Source: Bacteroidales bacterium (lineage in GTDB: Bacteria > Bacteroidota > Bacteroidia > Bacteroidales > UBA932). From it: a DNA stretch of 64,000 bases. A model generated the notes under the pieces. It had not been told where the DNA came from, ran no database searches, and saw only the letters and a list, made by a program, of their open reading frames with translations. Shown piece by piece: positions 55,027 through 63,903 of the stretch. The stretch is taken from positions 124,001 to 188,000 of the forward strand of contig JAKSJO010000001.1 of NCBI GenBank assembly GCA_024398125.1, read 5' to 3'. Positions within the stretch are counted from its first letter, which is position 1, and every line of letters starts with the position of its first letter. The position numbers and the translations under genes were made by a program.

Positions 55027-56924
55027 ATGGACTCAATTTCTATGTTTACAGCATAGTAGAACTTTCTTCCAGAACCATCGGGATGAGGTCTGTCCCTTTT
55101 ATCAAAGACAACACGATCGCCATCCCTAAGACCATCCGAAATACAATGCTCGGCCTTATAATAGAAGGTTCTTCCGTTTTCTGAGTACTCAACGCTATCA
55201 TTTCTGCCATCACGTCCAGACTTAAATACTCCATGACTCATTATAGCCTGTCTGCTGCCTGGTGAGTATACAGGAGGAAGTTGACGACCTCCGTTTTCCC
55301 AATGTTTTATTTTGTTTAGAATGAGAGCGCAGTAATCCTTTGCCTGATTCTTATCCTCTTCACTCAAGATGTAATTGTTCGTATGGGCATATGGTCGTCG
55401 AACCTTCATTAGATAGTCGAATACTGTTTCCCACTGCGCGGCTGCAGAGCCAATATTTATGTGAGATTGAGGCAGATCATTCTCAGTAATATCAGTAAAA
55501 ATTGTGGCAAACCAACAGTTCCAATAACGCTTGATAAACTGGTAGTATATTTCACCGGTCTCCGCAAAAGAGACAGGAGATGAGATGTTGGCATTATAAT
55601 AGACTCTCTGATTTGTGGCATAGATGCTTTTCATCTTTCTCCACCTTGCAAGCCAATCAGAGTCGTTCTGGTTCTCAACTTCTATAATGGATTGCCAGTT
55701 TATTCCATACCTGTTTTTGGCAAAGAACTCTACAATATCTCTAAGTTTATTCTCAGTATTAGTCCACTCTGCCCAGTAATCTATCTGTAAATAGAACTTT
55801 GCATAGAATAATTGAGTGAAGTAATCAGAGAAAAGAATGTAGGTGACATCGTTTTCTCTAATACTTGGATATGAACGATTAAGAAGATCAGACTTGTATG
55901 CGACAGTGACTTCTCGTAAAAATCCATAGTCAATCAGTCTATCTACGCTAATCTTATTTATTGATTTTGCAGGGCCAATAACTACTTGAGTGACATCATC
56001 AAGTAATTCCTTGTCTTGAAGGATATCCAAGAGCTGTTCAAACTCGTCATACAACCTTTCAAGTAAATCTCTGTTATCTAGTAAGTTTGCATCGGGATGT
56101 TCCAGATAGCTTTGACAGCACAGATCCAAAAACATCGGGTGGTTGCCTGCAATATAAGAGATGCTTTGCTTTATTTTGGAATCTATTTCAAGTCCATTTT
56201 GGGATAGCCTGCTCCAGAAGCATGAAAGGTCTTCTTCGCCAAAGGGTTTCAAATGAATCTGTGTATTAAATGTCCCGTAGAAATTTGAGAGAGAAGAATC
56301 TTTTGCTTCAATCTCTTTAATGGCCTTCCTGGACACCACTACATATGAAAGATTAGTCTCAGGTACGTAGGCAGTTTCTCTCAAGAGCAGAAGATCTCCT
56401 TTGTCGAGGATTGATTCACTCTTGTCAAACTCGTCAAGAATATAGATAATGCCATATCCGGCATTCAGATTCAGTTCTTCAAAGAAATCCTGGAATGAGT
56501 ACTTAAGATCCTTTATGCTGCAAGACGAGATTTCTTCAGCGATTGAAAAGATATTTGACGATGCCGACCTCAATTCGGAGGTGCTGTCTGATTCAACTCG
56601 AAGTACAGCACGTATCTCCTTAACTGCTTTCTGGATAAGAGTTTGGAAGAAGTCAAGATTTGATGAACATGAACCGACATCAACATATACTGGGAACAGC
56701 TTGCGTGTAGAAATAATCTCTGCCTTCTTTGATATGAGCGCTTCCCATGCGAGACTGGATTTTCCTATTCGTGGCAAACCGGTAATTGCAATGTCACCAC
56801 GATTATTAATCGCGGTTTGAAGGATTGTACGTATTTCATTCTGCCTTCCAACAAATCGAGCCCCTGTAACGATTTTGCCAGTTTTTTCGAATAAGGCAAG
56901 GAATTGGTCCTGCGTGTTGTACAT
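55023..56924 (-). CDS. STAND-like P-loop ATPase with C-terminal OB/cold-shock-like domain
   Basis: 633 residues. The start GARFVGRQNEIRTILQ is the preamble of AAA/STAND-type ATPases. Walker A is AITGLPRIGKSSLAWE (Lys55) and Walker B IIYILDEFDKSE (Asp164, Glu165). YVVVSRKAIKEIE is a sensor-like segment, and a helical lid with GNHPMFLDLCCQSYLEHP follows. After a long helical region, the last 65 residues or so (GVFKSGRDGRNDSVEYSENG, then TFYYKAEHCISDGLRDGDRV and VFDKRD) look like a cold-shock-type OB fold, which would bind single-stranded nucleic acid. The gene lies 11 bases after the 1399-residue ATPase gene. Codon use is A/T-rich compared with the chromosome. Confidence 0.75.
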   Translation of the reverse strand: MYNTQDQFLALFEKTGKIVTGARFVGRQNEIRTILQTAINNRGDIAITGLPRIGKSSLAWEALISKKAEIISTRKLFPVYVDVGSCSSNLDFFQTLIQKAVKEIRAVLRVESDSTSELRSASSNIFSIAEEISSCSIKDLKYSFQDFFEELNLNAGYGIIYILDEFDKSESILDKGDLLLLRETAYVPETNLSYVVVSRKAIKEIEAKDSSLSNFYGTFNTQIHLKPFGEEDLSCFWSRLSQNGLEIDSKIKQSISYIAGNHPMFLDLCCQSYLEHPDANLLDNRDLLERLYDEFEQLLDILQDKELLDDVTQVVIGPAKSINKISVDRLIDYGFLREVTVAYKSDLLNRSYPSIRENDVTYILFSDYFTQLFYAKFYLQIDYWAEWTNTENKLRDIVEFFAKNRYGINWQSIIEVENQNDSDWLARWRKMKSIYATNQRVYYNANISSPVSFAETGEIYYQFIKRYWNCWFATIFTDITENDLPQSHINIGSAAAQWETVFDYLMKVRRPYAHTNNYILSEEDKNQAKDYCALILNKIKHWENGGRQLPPVYSPGSRQAIMSHGVFKSGRDGRNDSVEYSENGRTFYYKAEHCISDGLRDGDRVVFDKRDRPHPDGSGRKFYYAVNIEIESI

Positions 56925-56935
56925 GTTATTGGATA

Positions 56936-59900
56936 TTACAATGAATGTTCTTTAATTGAAGCTAACTCTGGAGACTGATTTTGAAGCCATTGTTGGAACA
57001 GTTTGACTTTAATCCTATAAAGTCCGGCTTTCTCCTCGATGACTTCACGTGCTTTAAGGTTGTCAAGCACTTTCCTGACGAGTTCAAGTTCATTCTCAAG
57101 CAGCTCATCCTTGAAGAAATGAGCGATACTTGTTTCTGAGCAGAATTCATCACTCTTTGTCAGTATGGCAATCCTGTACAGTACAGCCACAAGAGTCTTT
57201 TCGGTAATTCCCTCAATTTCAATAGCATCTCCCGGGCTGATAAGATTGTCAAAATCTGGCATATCCATAGAAGCAATTATTTTATTTGCAGTTACGGCAA
57301 CATCTGCCTTTGTTGCAACCATTGCATGCTTCTTATTCATATCTCCTACAAGGTTGCTGCATATCAGCTGAATGTAGTAAGGGTTGCACGCTGAATAATC
57401 AAGAATATGCTCAACTGCTCCAGATGCATACCTGTCTTTGCCAATAGGGGATTCCACCAATGCGCGAGCATCTACTTCATCAAGATAGTTTAGGCGGAAT
57501 GCTTCCATCATCTGGAATACATTCTTGGCATATACTTCATTCTTGAAGTACGGAATAACGTCTTGACCAACAAGAACAGATGCAAATGACGAATCTGGAT
57601 CTTGAATCACACTCTTCCACTGCTGAAGGATGGTTGGATTTACGGTCCCTTGCTTAATTCCAGTATATAGGTATGTGAACTCATCAATCATAATGACAAC
57701 AAGTTTATTCTCCCATCCTGGAGTTTCCTTGCAGGCATCCTTAAATGCAATCATATATGAAGCAAATGATAGACCTGGATTGGTAGGGTTCTCTGCCTCA
57801 AAATCAGTAGGGGTAGGAATGTTGAAGTCAGGTTTTTCTCCTTGAATCCTTCTCAATGCACGATGGATGTTCTTCAAAATAAGATAGAAGAAAGATGCGC
57901 TGCTTATGTCACCACCTGAACGAAGAATACCAAGAGAAAAACGCACGCAGAATGCACCGGAATTCTTGAGCTCATTTTCAAGCCAGTACAGAACCGATGA
58001 TTTACCACTTCGTTTTTGTCCGTAGAATACAAGTTGTTTTGATTTGGATGAATTCATGACGTTTACCAGATTACTGATGAAAGCGTCACGGCCAAAGAAC
58101 ATATCTCTATTCTCTACAGTGTCACCAGCGTTGTATGGATTGTCGAACGGTTCATACTCAGATTCTGAATAGAAGCGTACTGACAAAGCCTTTTCGCAAT
58201 TCTCAATTGTGTTATTTGTGCTTTCATACGAACAGATAACAGAGATGGAAATAGCTTTTGCTTCAACGTACTGCTTGTTTATGTCAAGCTCAATATGGAA
58301 GATAATAGGATCGTCTCCACCTTTAAGCATCTCGAGATATTCTCCTTCAACACATCTCCAAGAGTCTATTTCAGGACTCTCTGCTATAGATATGCTTAGA
58401 CGGCTTACAGGAGACGAGTCTTTATCATTGGCAACTTCAATCTGGAGAGCAACAGTATTGTTCTCATCTTTGTATGCGTATTCAGTAAGAAGGGCAATAT
58501 TTAGATTAGGCTCACTACTGATAACAATATTTTCCCAAGCTTCCGTAAGAAGAATCTGGAAACGAAGGAGAAGAGGCAGGACTGCTTCATACGAGAATTT
58601 AGTTGGATATTCACGGATTGTGTGAATCAATCCTTGGAGAATTCGGCTTGAGTCTTGATAATTGTTTTCCTTGTTAATGAAGCCTGGAGTAATGTTAAAC
58701 GCTTCAATCTTTGGGATGAGTACTTTGAATGTCTCTCTAACAACATCGCTGTCTTGTGCAGATAACCAGGAGACTCTGCATTCCTGTTGAAGGGAATCCA
58801 TACTAGCGGTTAATTTCTGCAATGAGGAGTGCTCAAGTCTTGCAAGGAATGAATTGCAAAGTGCCCTCTCGGAGGCAAAGCGTTCTTCAATCAATTCATA
58901 CCATACGGTCTCGAACTTCTCTTTTGCATCGTTTGAAGATAAAGATTTTCCTGTCGAACTTGACTCTTCGGCAAAAGACTTTCTAAGTTGTTCGTCATCA
59001 TATATGGCCGAGATTACCCTATTGGCAATCTGCTCATTGTACAATGATGGATGAAGCAGACTGTTAAGCCAATCGAATTCAGGTGCACAATTCAAGACAA
59101 GATCATGGATGTCTTGTTTCATACGGTTCTCCTGTTCGCCTTGTGGCAACTTGCCAAATATTGCATCTTTCTTATCCGGAATCAGGGTTTCCAAATATTG
59201 AATGAACTGTCTTCGATTTGATGACCAGTCGGTTGTGAGAGAGAAAGATTCGTTGAAGTAGAAACGAACCACATCCCATTTGATTGAGTTAGGGTCTTTC
59301 AGCATAGATACACGAGCCATATCATTACAGTAAAGTGCAACGTCTCGTTTATCGTATGCTCCGTTATTCATCCTCATGTCAAGTTTTATCTTGGTCAACA
59401 AAAGAGGAGATCTTCGGGCACTATCTGATTGGACATCGGATTCATCAAGCAAATCCACAAGGGCATCGTATGTAGGCTTACTATACAACCTAGCCTCGTC
59501 TAATCGCACATAGTTAACCACGCCGACAAAATCAGTGTATCTTTCAATAGTATCGCTCAGATAAGCTCCGATAGGATTATCAGAAAGCTCTGCTCCATCC
59601 AACAGATCGGAAATATTTAAATCTTCATTGCTTCCTAAGATTTGATCTTTTAATCGTCTAGCCGTGTTATTGGACGAATCAAGTCGCAAAACCTGGTTAA
59701 TCACATCTTCTGCCTCATGTTTTCTCTTAAGAGCTAAGAGTACCACGGCCTTCTTATTAAGGAATATTACGCGTTGAGATGGACCCTTTGTCTCAATAAG
59801 ACGGTCTACTACTGCAAGATATTTATCGTATTCATGCAATACATAGTATGTCGACTCCAAAAAATGATAGGTCGATTGACCTTTCGGTAGCCTGTCAACA

Positions 59901-61135
59901 TTGTTTTTAAGGAATTCTGCACCTTCTCTTCTGTATGTGTATACGTTAGGCTTATCCTCAGGGTGACTCTCTATGTATTTCTTACTGCAGAGAGTGCAAT
60001 ACTGCATTCCAATATCTTTGATATAAGCTACGCTTTTTTGCGCTTCATATGCCTTCAGATAGTGTTGCAAAGCTTCTTTATGGCGCTTGTTGTTGACGCA
60101 CTGCTTTGCTTTTGTGTATTCCTCGGTTGCTTTCTTATTCTTCTCGATAGACTTGTCGTGACTCTTTGGGTCGTATGTTTTGGCTTCTTTCAAAGCATCT
60201 AAATCAAGAGGTATGGAAAGGGAGTGGATCTGGCGTTTTTTGAATGCTCCTTTCAATTCTTGGATCAGATATTTTGCGTCCTCATTCTCAGGGTTGTGAG
60301 CCAATACGTCCTGAAGAAGATCATAAGCATTTTGCTTCGTTGTAGGTTCATCGGAAAGATCATCGGCCAAGGCTAGAATTTCATAAACTGGACGTGGTAA
60401 TGTTATACCAACAGCCTTGACACCCCTGTTGTCATTTATTTTAATGTAAGACACACGCTTACCAACCCAAGACTCACAATCATAAAGGACGTCATCACAA
60501 ATGTCTTCAGCAATGAATCCAATTTCAGATTCAAGTCCCTGGTCCCAGATATATCCTTTGTCTTTATTATCAGCTACGATATAGCCGCAAGCCTCAATCA
60601 TCTGATCATTCTCGTCTTCAGACTTGTAGGATGACACAAGGGAACTAAGTCTATTGTCAAGAGTCGCTTCCGGTTGATCCAGAAGGGCTAACTCCCTAGG
60701 ATCGTGCTTGATGTTAGGCCTCTTTCCCTTCTGGGGATCAACTTTGTCAAGGTCTATCCAGCCAAGAATATGTCCTGGCTGTCCAGGTTTACTTTCTATG
60801 ATAGGGGAAGCCGGTTGTTGCTCAACATGTTTCGTGTCTTGTTCTTCCTTGCCTTCAGAAATTTCGTTCAAAGGAACCTTAGTCGCTTCTGTTGCGGCTA
60901 CATCTGAAGTTTCAGTTATAGGGGTAGATGCTGCTTCTGGTTTTGAGCTAACATGTTTCTTGAACGAAACAATTTCGGAGCCTGGAATATATTCTTCGTC
61001 ACCATCTGCATTTTGTATGATAACTGTGTCCTCGTCTATTTCAAGAACTGTTCCTGAGAATGAATCGCCAGACTTTGTCTTGAAAGAGACAACGTCATTA
61101 ACAACACATCTTTTTTTGATAATGTCAAAAGTCAT
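56936..61135 (-). CDS. Very large multidomain ATPase: SH3-like, OB-like, TPR and AAA modules
   Basis: 1399 residues. Order: an SH3/Sm-like barrel at 8-62 (VVSFKTKSGDSFSGTVLEID, then TVIIQNADG); a polar linker; an OB/cold-shock-like stretch near 180-255 (YIVADNKDKGYIWDQGLESE, then IGFIAEDICDD); TPR helices at about 330-500 (ALQHYLKAYEAQKSV, AEDVINQVLRLDSSNN); a long unrecognised helical region; a beta-sandwich; and an AAA domain introduced by FDNPYNAGDTVENRDMFFGR, with Walker A YGQKRSGKSS (Lys1045) and Walker B VVIMIDEFTYLY (Asp1151). A winged-helix-like end follows. This is the architecture of conflict-system NTPases, with sensor repeats ahead of a switch ATPase. No nuclease, TIR or membrane effector is apparent. 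Confidence 0.75.
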   Translation of the reverse strand: MTFDIIKKRCVVNDVVSFKTKSGDSFSGTVLEIDEDTVIIQNADGDEEYIPGSEIVSFKKHVSSKPEAASTPITETSDVAATEATKVPLNEISEGKEEQDTKHVEQQPASPIIESKPGQPGHILGWIDLDKVDPQKGKRPNIKHDPRELALLDQPEATLDNRLSSLVSSYKSEDENDQMIEACGYIVADNKDKGYIWDQGLESEIGFIAEDICDDVLYDCESWVGKRVSYIKINDNRGVKAVGITLPRPVYEILALADDLSDEPTTKQNAYDLLQDVLAHNPENEDAKYLIQELKGAFKKRQIHSLSIPLDLDALKEAKTYDPKSHDKSIEKNKKATEEYTKAKQCVNNKRHKEALQHYLKAYEAQKSVAYIKDIGMQYCTLCSKKYIESHPEDKPNVYTYRREGAEFLKNNVDRLPKGQSTYHFLESTYYVLHEYDKYLAVVDRLIETKGPSQRVIFLNKKAVVLLALKRKHEAEDVINQVLRLDSSNNTARRLKDQILGSNEDLNISDLLDGAELSDNPIGAYLSDTIERYTDFVGVVNYVRLDEARLYSKPTYDALVDLLDESDVQSDSARRSPLLLTKIKLDMRMNNGAYDKRDVALYCNDMARVSMLKDPNSIKWDVVRFYFNESFSLTTDWSSNRRQFIQYLETLIPDKKDAIFGKLPQGEQENRMKQDIHDLVLNCAPEFDWLNSLLHPSLYNEQIANRVISAIYDDEQLRKSFAEESSSTGKSLSSNDAKEKFETVWYELIEERFASERALCNSFLARLEHSSLQKLTASMDSLQQECRVSWLSAQDSDVVRETFKVLIPKIEAFNITPGFINKENNYQDSSRILQGLIHTIREYPTKFSYEAVLPLLLRFQILLTEAWENIVISSEPNLNIALLTEYAYKDENNTVALQIEVANDKDSSPVSRLSISIAESPEIDSWRCVEGEYLEMLKGGDDPIIFHIELDINKQYVEAKAISISVICSYESTNNTIENCEKALSVRFYSESEYEPFDNPYNAGDTVENRDMFFGRDAFISNLVNVMNSSKSKQLVFYGQKRSGKSSVLYWLENELKNSGAFCVRFSLGILRSGGDISSASFFYLILKNIHRALRRIQGEKPDFNIPTPTDFEAENPTNPGLSFASYMIAFKDACKETPGWENKLVVIMIDEFTYLYTGIKQGTVNPTILQQWKSVIQDPDSSFASVLVGQDVIPYFKNEVYAKNVFQMMEAFRLNYLDEVDARALVESPIGKDRYASGAVEHILDYSACNPYYIQLICSNLVGDMNKKHAMVATKADVAVTANKIIASMDMPDFDNLISPGDAIEIEGITEKTLVAVLYRIAILTKSDEFCSETSIAHFFKDELLENELELVRKVLDNLKAREVIEEKAGLYRIKVKLFQQWLQNQSPELASIKEHSL

Positions 61136-61408
61136 ATTCGGCCTATTTTGATGAGAGCAACAAACTTTGGGGACTGTGCGACAAGGGTTGATATAATTAC
61201 TTGACCACTAATCTGCAACAACCTTCACAAATATCAAATTTAGCAATTATTTCCTAACTATGTATTAAAGTACATCTCAAACACAAGAAATAAGTCCCAA
61301 AATATACTTTCAACAGTTACCAAACCATTACAACTCACTACAAATAATCTCCGCAAAATGAAAACTAAGGTTTCGTGGAGATGGAGTCAAGATTGTTTGA
61401 ATGTCGGA
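61136..61408. other. A/T-rich intergenic region with likely operon promoter
   Basis: No gene is seen in these 273 bases. On the minus strand TAAATTTG (61235-61242) is a possible -7 box, about 100 bases ahead of the 1399-residue ATPase gene. Neither the palindrome nor the leader of the cassettes at 52-54 kb is present, so the operon is probably controlled differently. Confidence 0.4.
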
Positions 61409-61828
61409 TTACTCCAGGAGGTCAGTCATTTCGCGTACCATATCGTCATCGATGTCGCGGTAGCGGGTGAATGCTCTCGAGTGCTCAGAGTGGCCAGAGA
61501 TCTTGCCGACGAGGCATGGATCTTTGACCTTTTTGTAGAGGTTGACGACGAAGGTTCTACGGGCCATGTGCGATGATGCTACCTCGTAGATAGGGTGCTG
61601 CTCGCTTTCTCCGGTGGACGGATTGATGACGGTGACCATGCGGTCTATGCCGGCTAGCTCTAAGACTCTGCGGATTCCTCGATTGAGTTTGTTCTTGTCA
61701 TAGTATGGTATCAGATAGTTCATGCGACGGCCTTTGTGGCGTTCCAGGATCTCGAGTGCTGTCTTGGTGAGGTAAACCTTGACTACGCGTGGCTTCTTGT
61801 CTTTCGTTTTGCCAGGGATGTATAGGAT
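61409..61828 (-). pseudogene. 5'-truncated tyrosine recombinase (integrase)
   Basis: The frame keeps the catalytic C-terminal part: SSHMARRTFVVNLYKKV (the H-x-x-R box), GKISGHSEHSRAFTRYRDID (the G-H and the nucleophile Tyr). Upstream it reads on through ILYIPGKTKDKKPRVVKVYL followed by TKTALEILERHKGRR, to a stop at 61829-61831, just before the tandem repeats begin. The N-terminal domains and the first catalytic Arg are gone, so it cannot be active. It belongs to the family of Bacteroidales transposon integrases and shows that the region arrived by site-specific integration. Confidence 0.8.
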
Positions 61829-61842
61829 CTATATAGTATAAG

Positions 61843-61960
61843 GGATAAAATGACAAAATTGGCACGATATTTTGTCATTATTTCGAAATTATGTAGGATA
61901 TAATGACGAAAAACATGCTGAAATTTGTCATTATCTCGGTATTTTGTGGGATATAATGAC
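61843..61960. repeat. 53-bp tandem repeat, a little over two units
   Basis: GGATAWAATGAC recurs at 61843, 61896 and 61949, exactly 53 bases apart. Each unit contains TTTGTCATTAT, which is complementary to ATAATGACAAA, so every unit carries its own inverted repeat. Between them lie variable 16-17-base stretches. The array abuts the truncated integrase. Confidence 0.75.
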
Positions 61961-62019
61961 AAGACTGAGAGGCTAAAGAACTATTTAGGAGGCTTTTTAA
62001 GTTTTGTTAGGTTGCAAAA

Positions 62020-62066
62020 ACAGAGCACCTATCCAATTAAGAATAAATGCTCTGTATAGTTTTTTT
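62020..62066 (+). terminator. Hairpin followed by T-run
   Basis: ACAGAGCA at 62020-62027 pairs with TGCTCTGT at 62048-62055, followed by seven T at 62060-62066. No plus-strand gene ends here, so it may be a relic. Confidence 0.5.
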
Positions 62067-62181
62067 ATCGAACGTATGTGAGGTGCTTATCTCTCACTGT
62101 CGATGCATATCACAGGTCCAAATATACAACATTGTTTTGAAATGGCAAATTTATATATCTGCATGTAGTAGATCTATTGCT

Positions 62182-62545
62182 GAGTCATACATCTCATCTG
62201 ATTGCCAGACTCTCTCTTATCTGGACAAGTATTTTGGACAATTCGCCCTTGCAGTCAGGCGAAATAAATAAAAAATCAGGAGGAAAACGAAAGCTTTCCT
62301 CCTGATTGATTTTTCTCGCGAAGCGAATCCGCATCAGCGGATCGGCCGTGCCGTGTATTTGTGAGTTTACGAACAAATACGGAAAGGCGAAAAGGCCGTA
62401 GGGGTTGCAGGGGGAGTGTCTCCCCCTTATATAATTCTGTCTCCCCCTTATTTTACAAACTGTCGCCGAAGTCTGCCTTGAGCTTCTCGACGAGTTTCTC
62501 CTGCCAGTTGCCGATCTCCTTCATGCGGACGAAGAAGAAGCGGAG
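62182..62545. repeat. Direct repeat, copy A (364 bp)
   Basis: It matches 63561-63903 over its whole length, with a 21-base insertion at 62431-62451. The 117 bases from 62314 to 62430 are identical in both copies, while the rest differs at scattered positions. It includes a terminator-like hairpin (AATCAGGAGGAAA/TTTCCTCCTGATT at 62274-62307), several smaller inverted repeats, and the last 31 codons of a gene. Confidence 0.85.
62453..62545 (-). pseudogene. Duplicated 3' end of the gene at the right window edge
   Basis: It reads LRFFFVRMKEIGNWQEKLVE followed by KLKADFGDSL and a stop. The intact copy at 63811 differs in two residues. Homology stops sharply at 62545 and no upstream part exists, so this is a remnant. 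Confidence 0.8.
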
Positions 62546-62625
62546 CACAGCGGGCTTCGCACTAGTTTGCACTAGACTTTGAAAGAATAAACATCACAAA
62601 GGGGTGACATGTGACAGAAAAGTCG

Positions 62626-62633
62626 TAATTTTG
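62626..62633 (+). promoter_or_regulatory. Promoter -7 box of the GNAT module
   Basis: TAATTTTG followed by C matches TAnnTTTG. It gives a leader of about 130 nt ahead of the small gene at 62769. The surrounding 62546-62768 holds no other gene. Confidence 0.5.
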
Positions 62634-62768
62634 CAAAAGGGTTGCGACTCTCGGCTACACCTCTTGATAAGAATTCATTCTTCTGGGTTCGGTTTGCAGA
62701 GAGTTGCGGTCATGATGATCGCTTTGTCGGTCTATCGTATATAACTGATTATTTAAGAAAGTTTGAAT

Positions 62769-62927
62769 ATGGCAAAACCTATTAAAGAGACTCCGGTCCT
62801 GACGGGAAAGGATGCTGAACGCTTTGCGTATGCAGTGGAGCATCCCCGTACGGTGACCAAGGAGGAGGTCGCTCGTGCGCAGGAAGTGTATGAGCGACTT
62901 TCGAAGGTTGCGGCCATCCCTTTCTGA
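62769..62927 (+). CDS. Small probable antitoxin of the GNAT pair
   Basis: 52 residues from the ATG at 62769. The sequence MAKPIKETPVLTGKDAERFA then runs YAVEHPRTVTKEEVARAQEV and is helical after a short tail, a typical layout for a small protein that wraps its toxin. It lies 21 bases ahead of a GNAT toxin-like gene and is too short for a DNA-binding domain plus a neutralising tail of the RHH type. The antitoxin role is inferred from the pairing alone. Confidence 0.6.
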   Translation: MAKPIKETPVLTGKDAERFAYAVEHPRTVTKEEVARAQEVYERLSKVAAIPF

Positions 62928-62948
62928 TTCTGATGGATGTGCTGAGGG

Positions 62949-63494
62949 ATGGTGGCGTATGAACTTAAAAGGCTCGAGGCTGGAAGTGTGATTGAAGGCT
63001 TCGACTGTGGCAATGAGGATATAAATGGTTTTCTGGCTGAGGATGCCAGAGACTATCAGGATGGACTCATGGCTGTGACTTATCTGGCTGTCGGCGGCGA
63101 GGATAAGGATCTTGTGGCTTATTTCTGTTTGCTAAACGATAAATTGGCTTATCTTCCTGGTGATGATAAGAAGGCCTGGAATCGTCTGAACAGAAAAGTG
63201 AATAACAGGAAGCGGATGAAGAGCTATCCTGCCGTGAAAATCGGTCGTCTGGGGACTTCTATTAAGTATGCAAGACAAGGTGTTGCTCGCGAATTGATTG
63301 ATCTTGTGAAATTGCGCTTTGCCGTGAATAACCGTACGGGATGTCGATTCCTGACGGTTGATGCTCATCGGGATGCAATCGGGCTGTATGAGAAGTGTGG
63401 CTTTTCTTTTTTCACAGAAAGTGATAGGGATGAGGAAACTCGACTGATGTATTTTGACCTGAAGCTTTTCAGTGATGCTTTGAAAAATGGATGA
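62949..63494 (+). CDS. TacT-like GNAT acetyltransferase, probable toxin
   Basis: 181 residues. It shows the pattern of GNAT toxins: GFDCGNEDINGFLAEDA near the start, VAYFCLLNDKLAYL in the middle, and VKIGRLGTSIKYARQGVARE, whose Gln/Arg-x-Gly-x-Gly/Ala segment binds acetyl-CoA. TVDAHRDAIGLYEKCGFSFF closes the fold with the catalytic Tyr. Relatives acetylate the amino group of aminoacyl-tRNAs and stop translation. The gene and its small partner are bracketed by the 350-bp direct repeats. Confidence 0.8.
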   Translation: MVAYELKRLEAGSVIEGFDCGNEDINGFLAEDARDYQDGLMAVTYLAVGGEDKDLVAYFCLLNDKLAYLPGDDKKAWNRLNRKVNNRKRMKSYPAVKIGRLGTSIKYARQGVARELIDLVKLRFAVNNRTGCRFLTVDAHRDAIGLYEKCGFSFFTESDRDEETRLMYFDLKLFSDALKNG

Positions 63495-63560
63495 TATAGG
63501 TCACACTCATCTTACGCTGACGGTGATTCCCTCAGCTGAAGTACGTGCGATCTTTTTTCG

Positions 63561-63903
63561 GAGTCATACATCTCATCTGATTGCCAGACTCTCTCTTGCC
63601 TGGACAAGTATTTTGGACAATTCGCTCTTGCAGTCAGACGCAATAAATAAAAAATCAGGAGGAAAGTTTTCGTTTCCTCCTGATTGATTTTATCTCGCGA
63701 AGCGAATCCGCATCAGCGGATCGGCCGTGCCGTGTATTTGTGAGTTTACGAACAAATACGGAAAGGCGAAAAGGCCGTAGGGGTTGCAGGGGGAGTGTCT
63801 CCCCCTTATTTTACAAACTGTCGCCGAAGTCTGCCTTGAACTTCTCGACGAGCTTCTCCTGCCAGTTGCCGATCTCCTTCATGCGGCCGAAGAAGAAGCG
63901 GAG
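63561..63903. repeat. Direct repeat, copy B (343 bp)
   Basis: This copy runs into the intact gene at the right edge and so is probably the original. The identical core is 63693-63809. It contains TCCGC/GCGGA, TATTTGT/ACAAATA and GGGGGAG/CTCCCCC inverted repeats, and a hairpin AATCAGGAGGAAA/TTTCCTCCTGATT at 63653-63685. Confidence 0.85.

Noticed and set aside
61843-61960. Short CRISPR array
   Set aside because: Only two full units, spacers of 16-17 bases, repeats with internal mismatches and no cas genes nearby.
62182-63903. An insertion sequence with terminal repeats
   Set aside because: No transposase lies between the copies, and the repeats contain the end of a chromosomal gene, which is not typical of IS ends.
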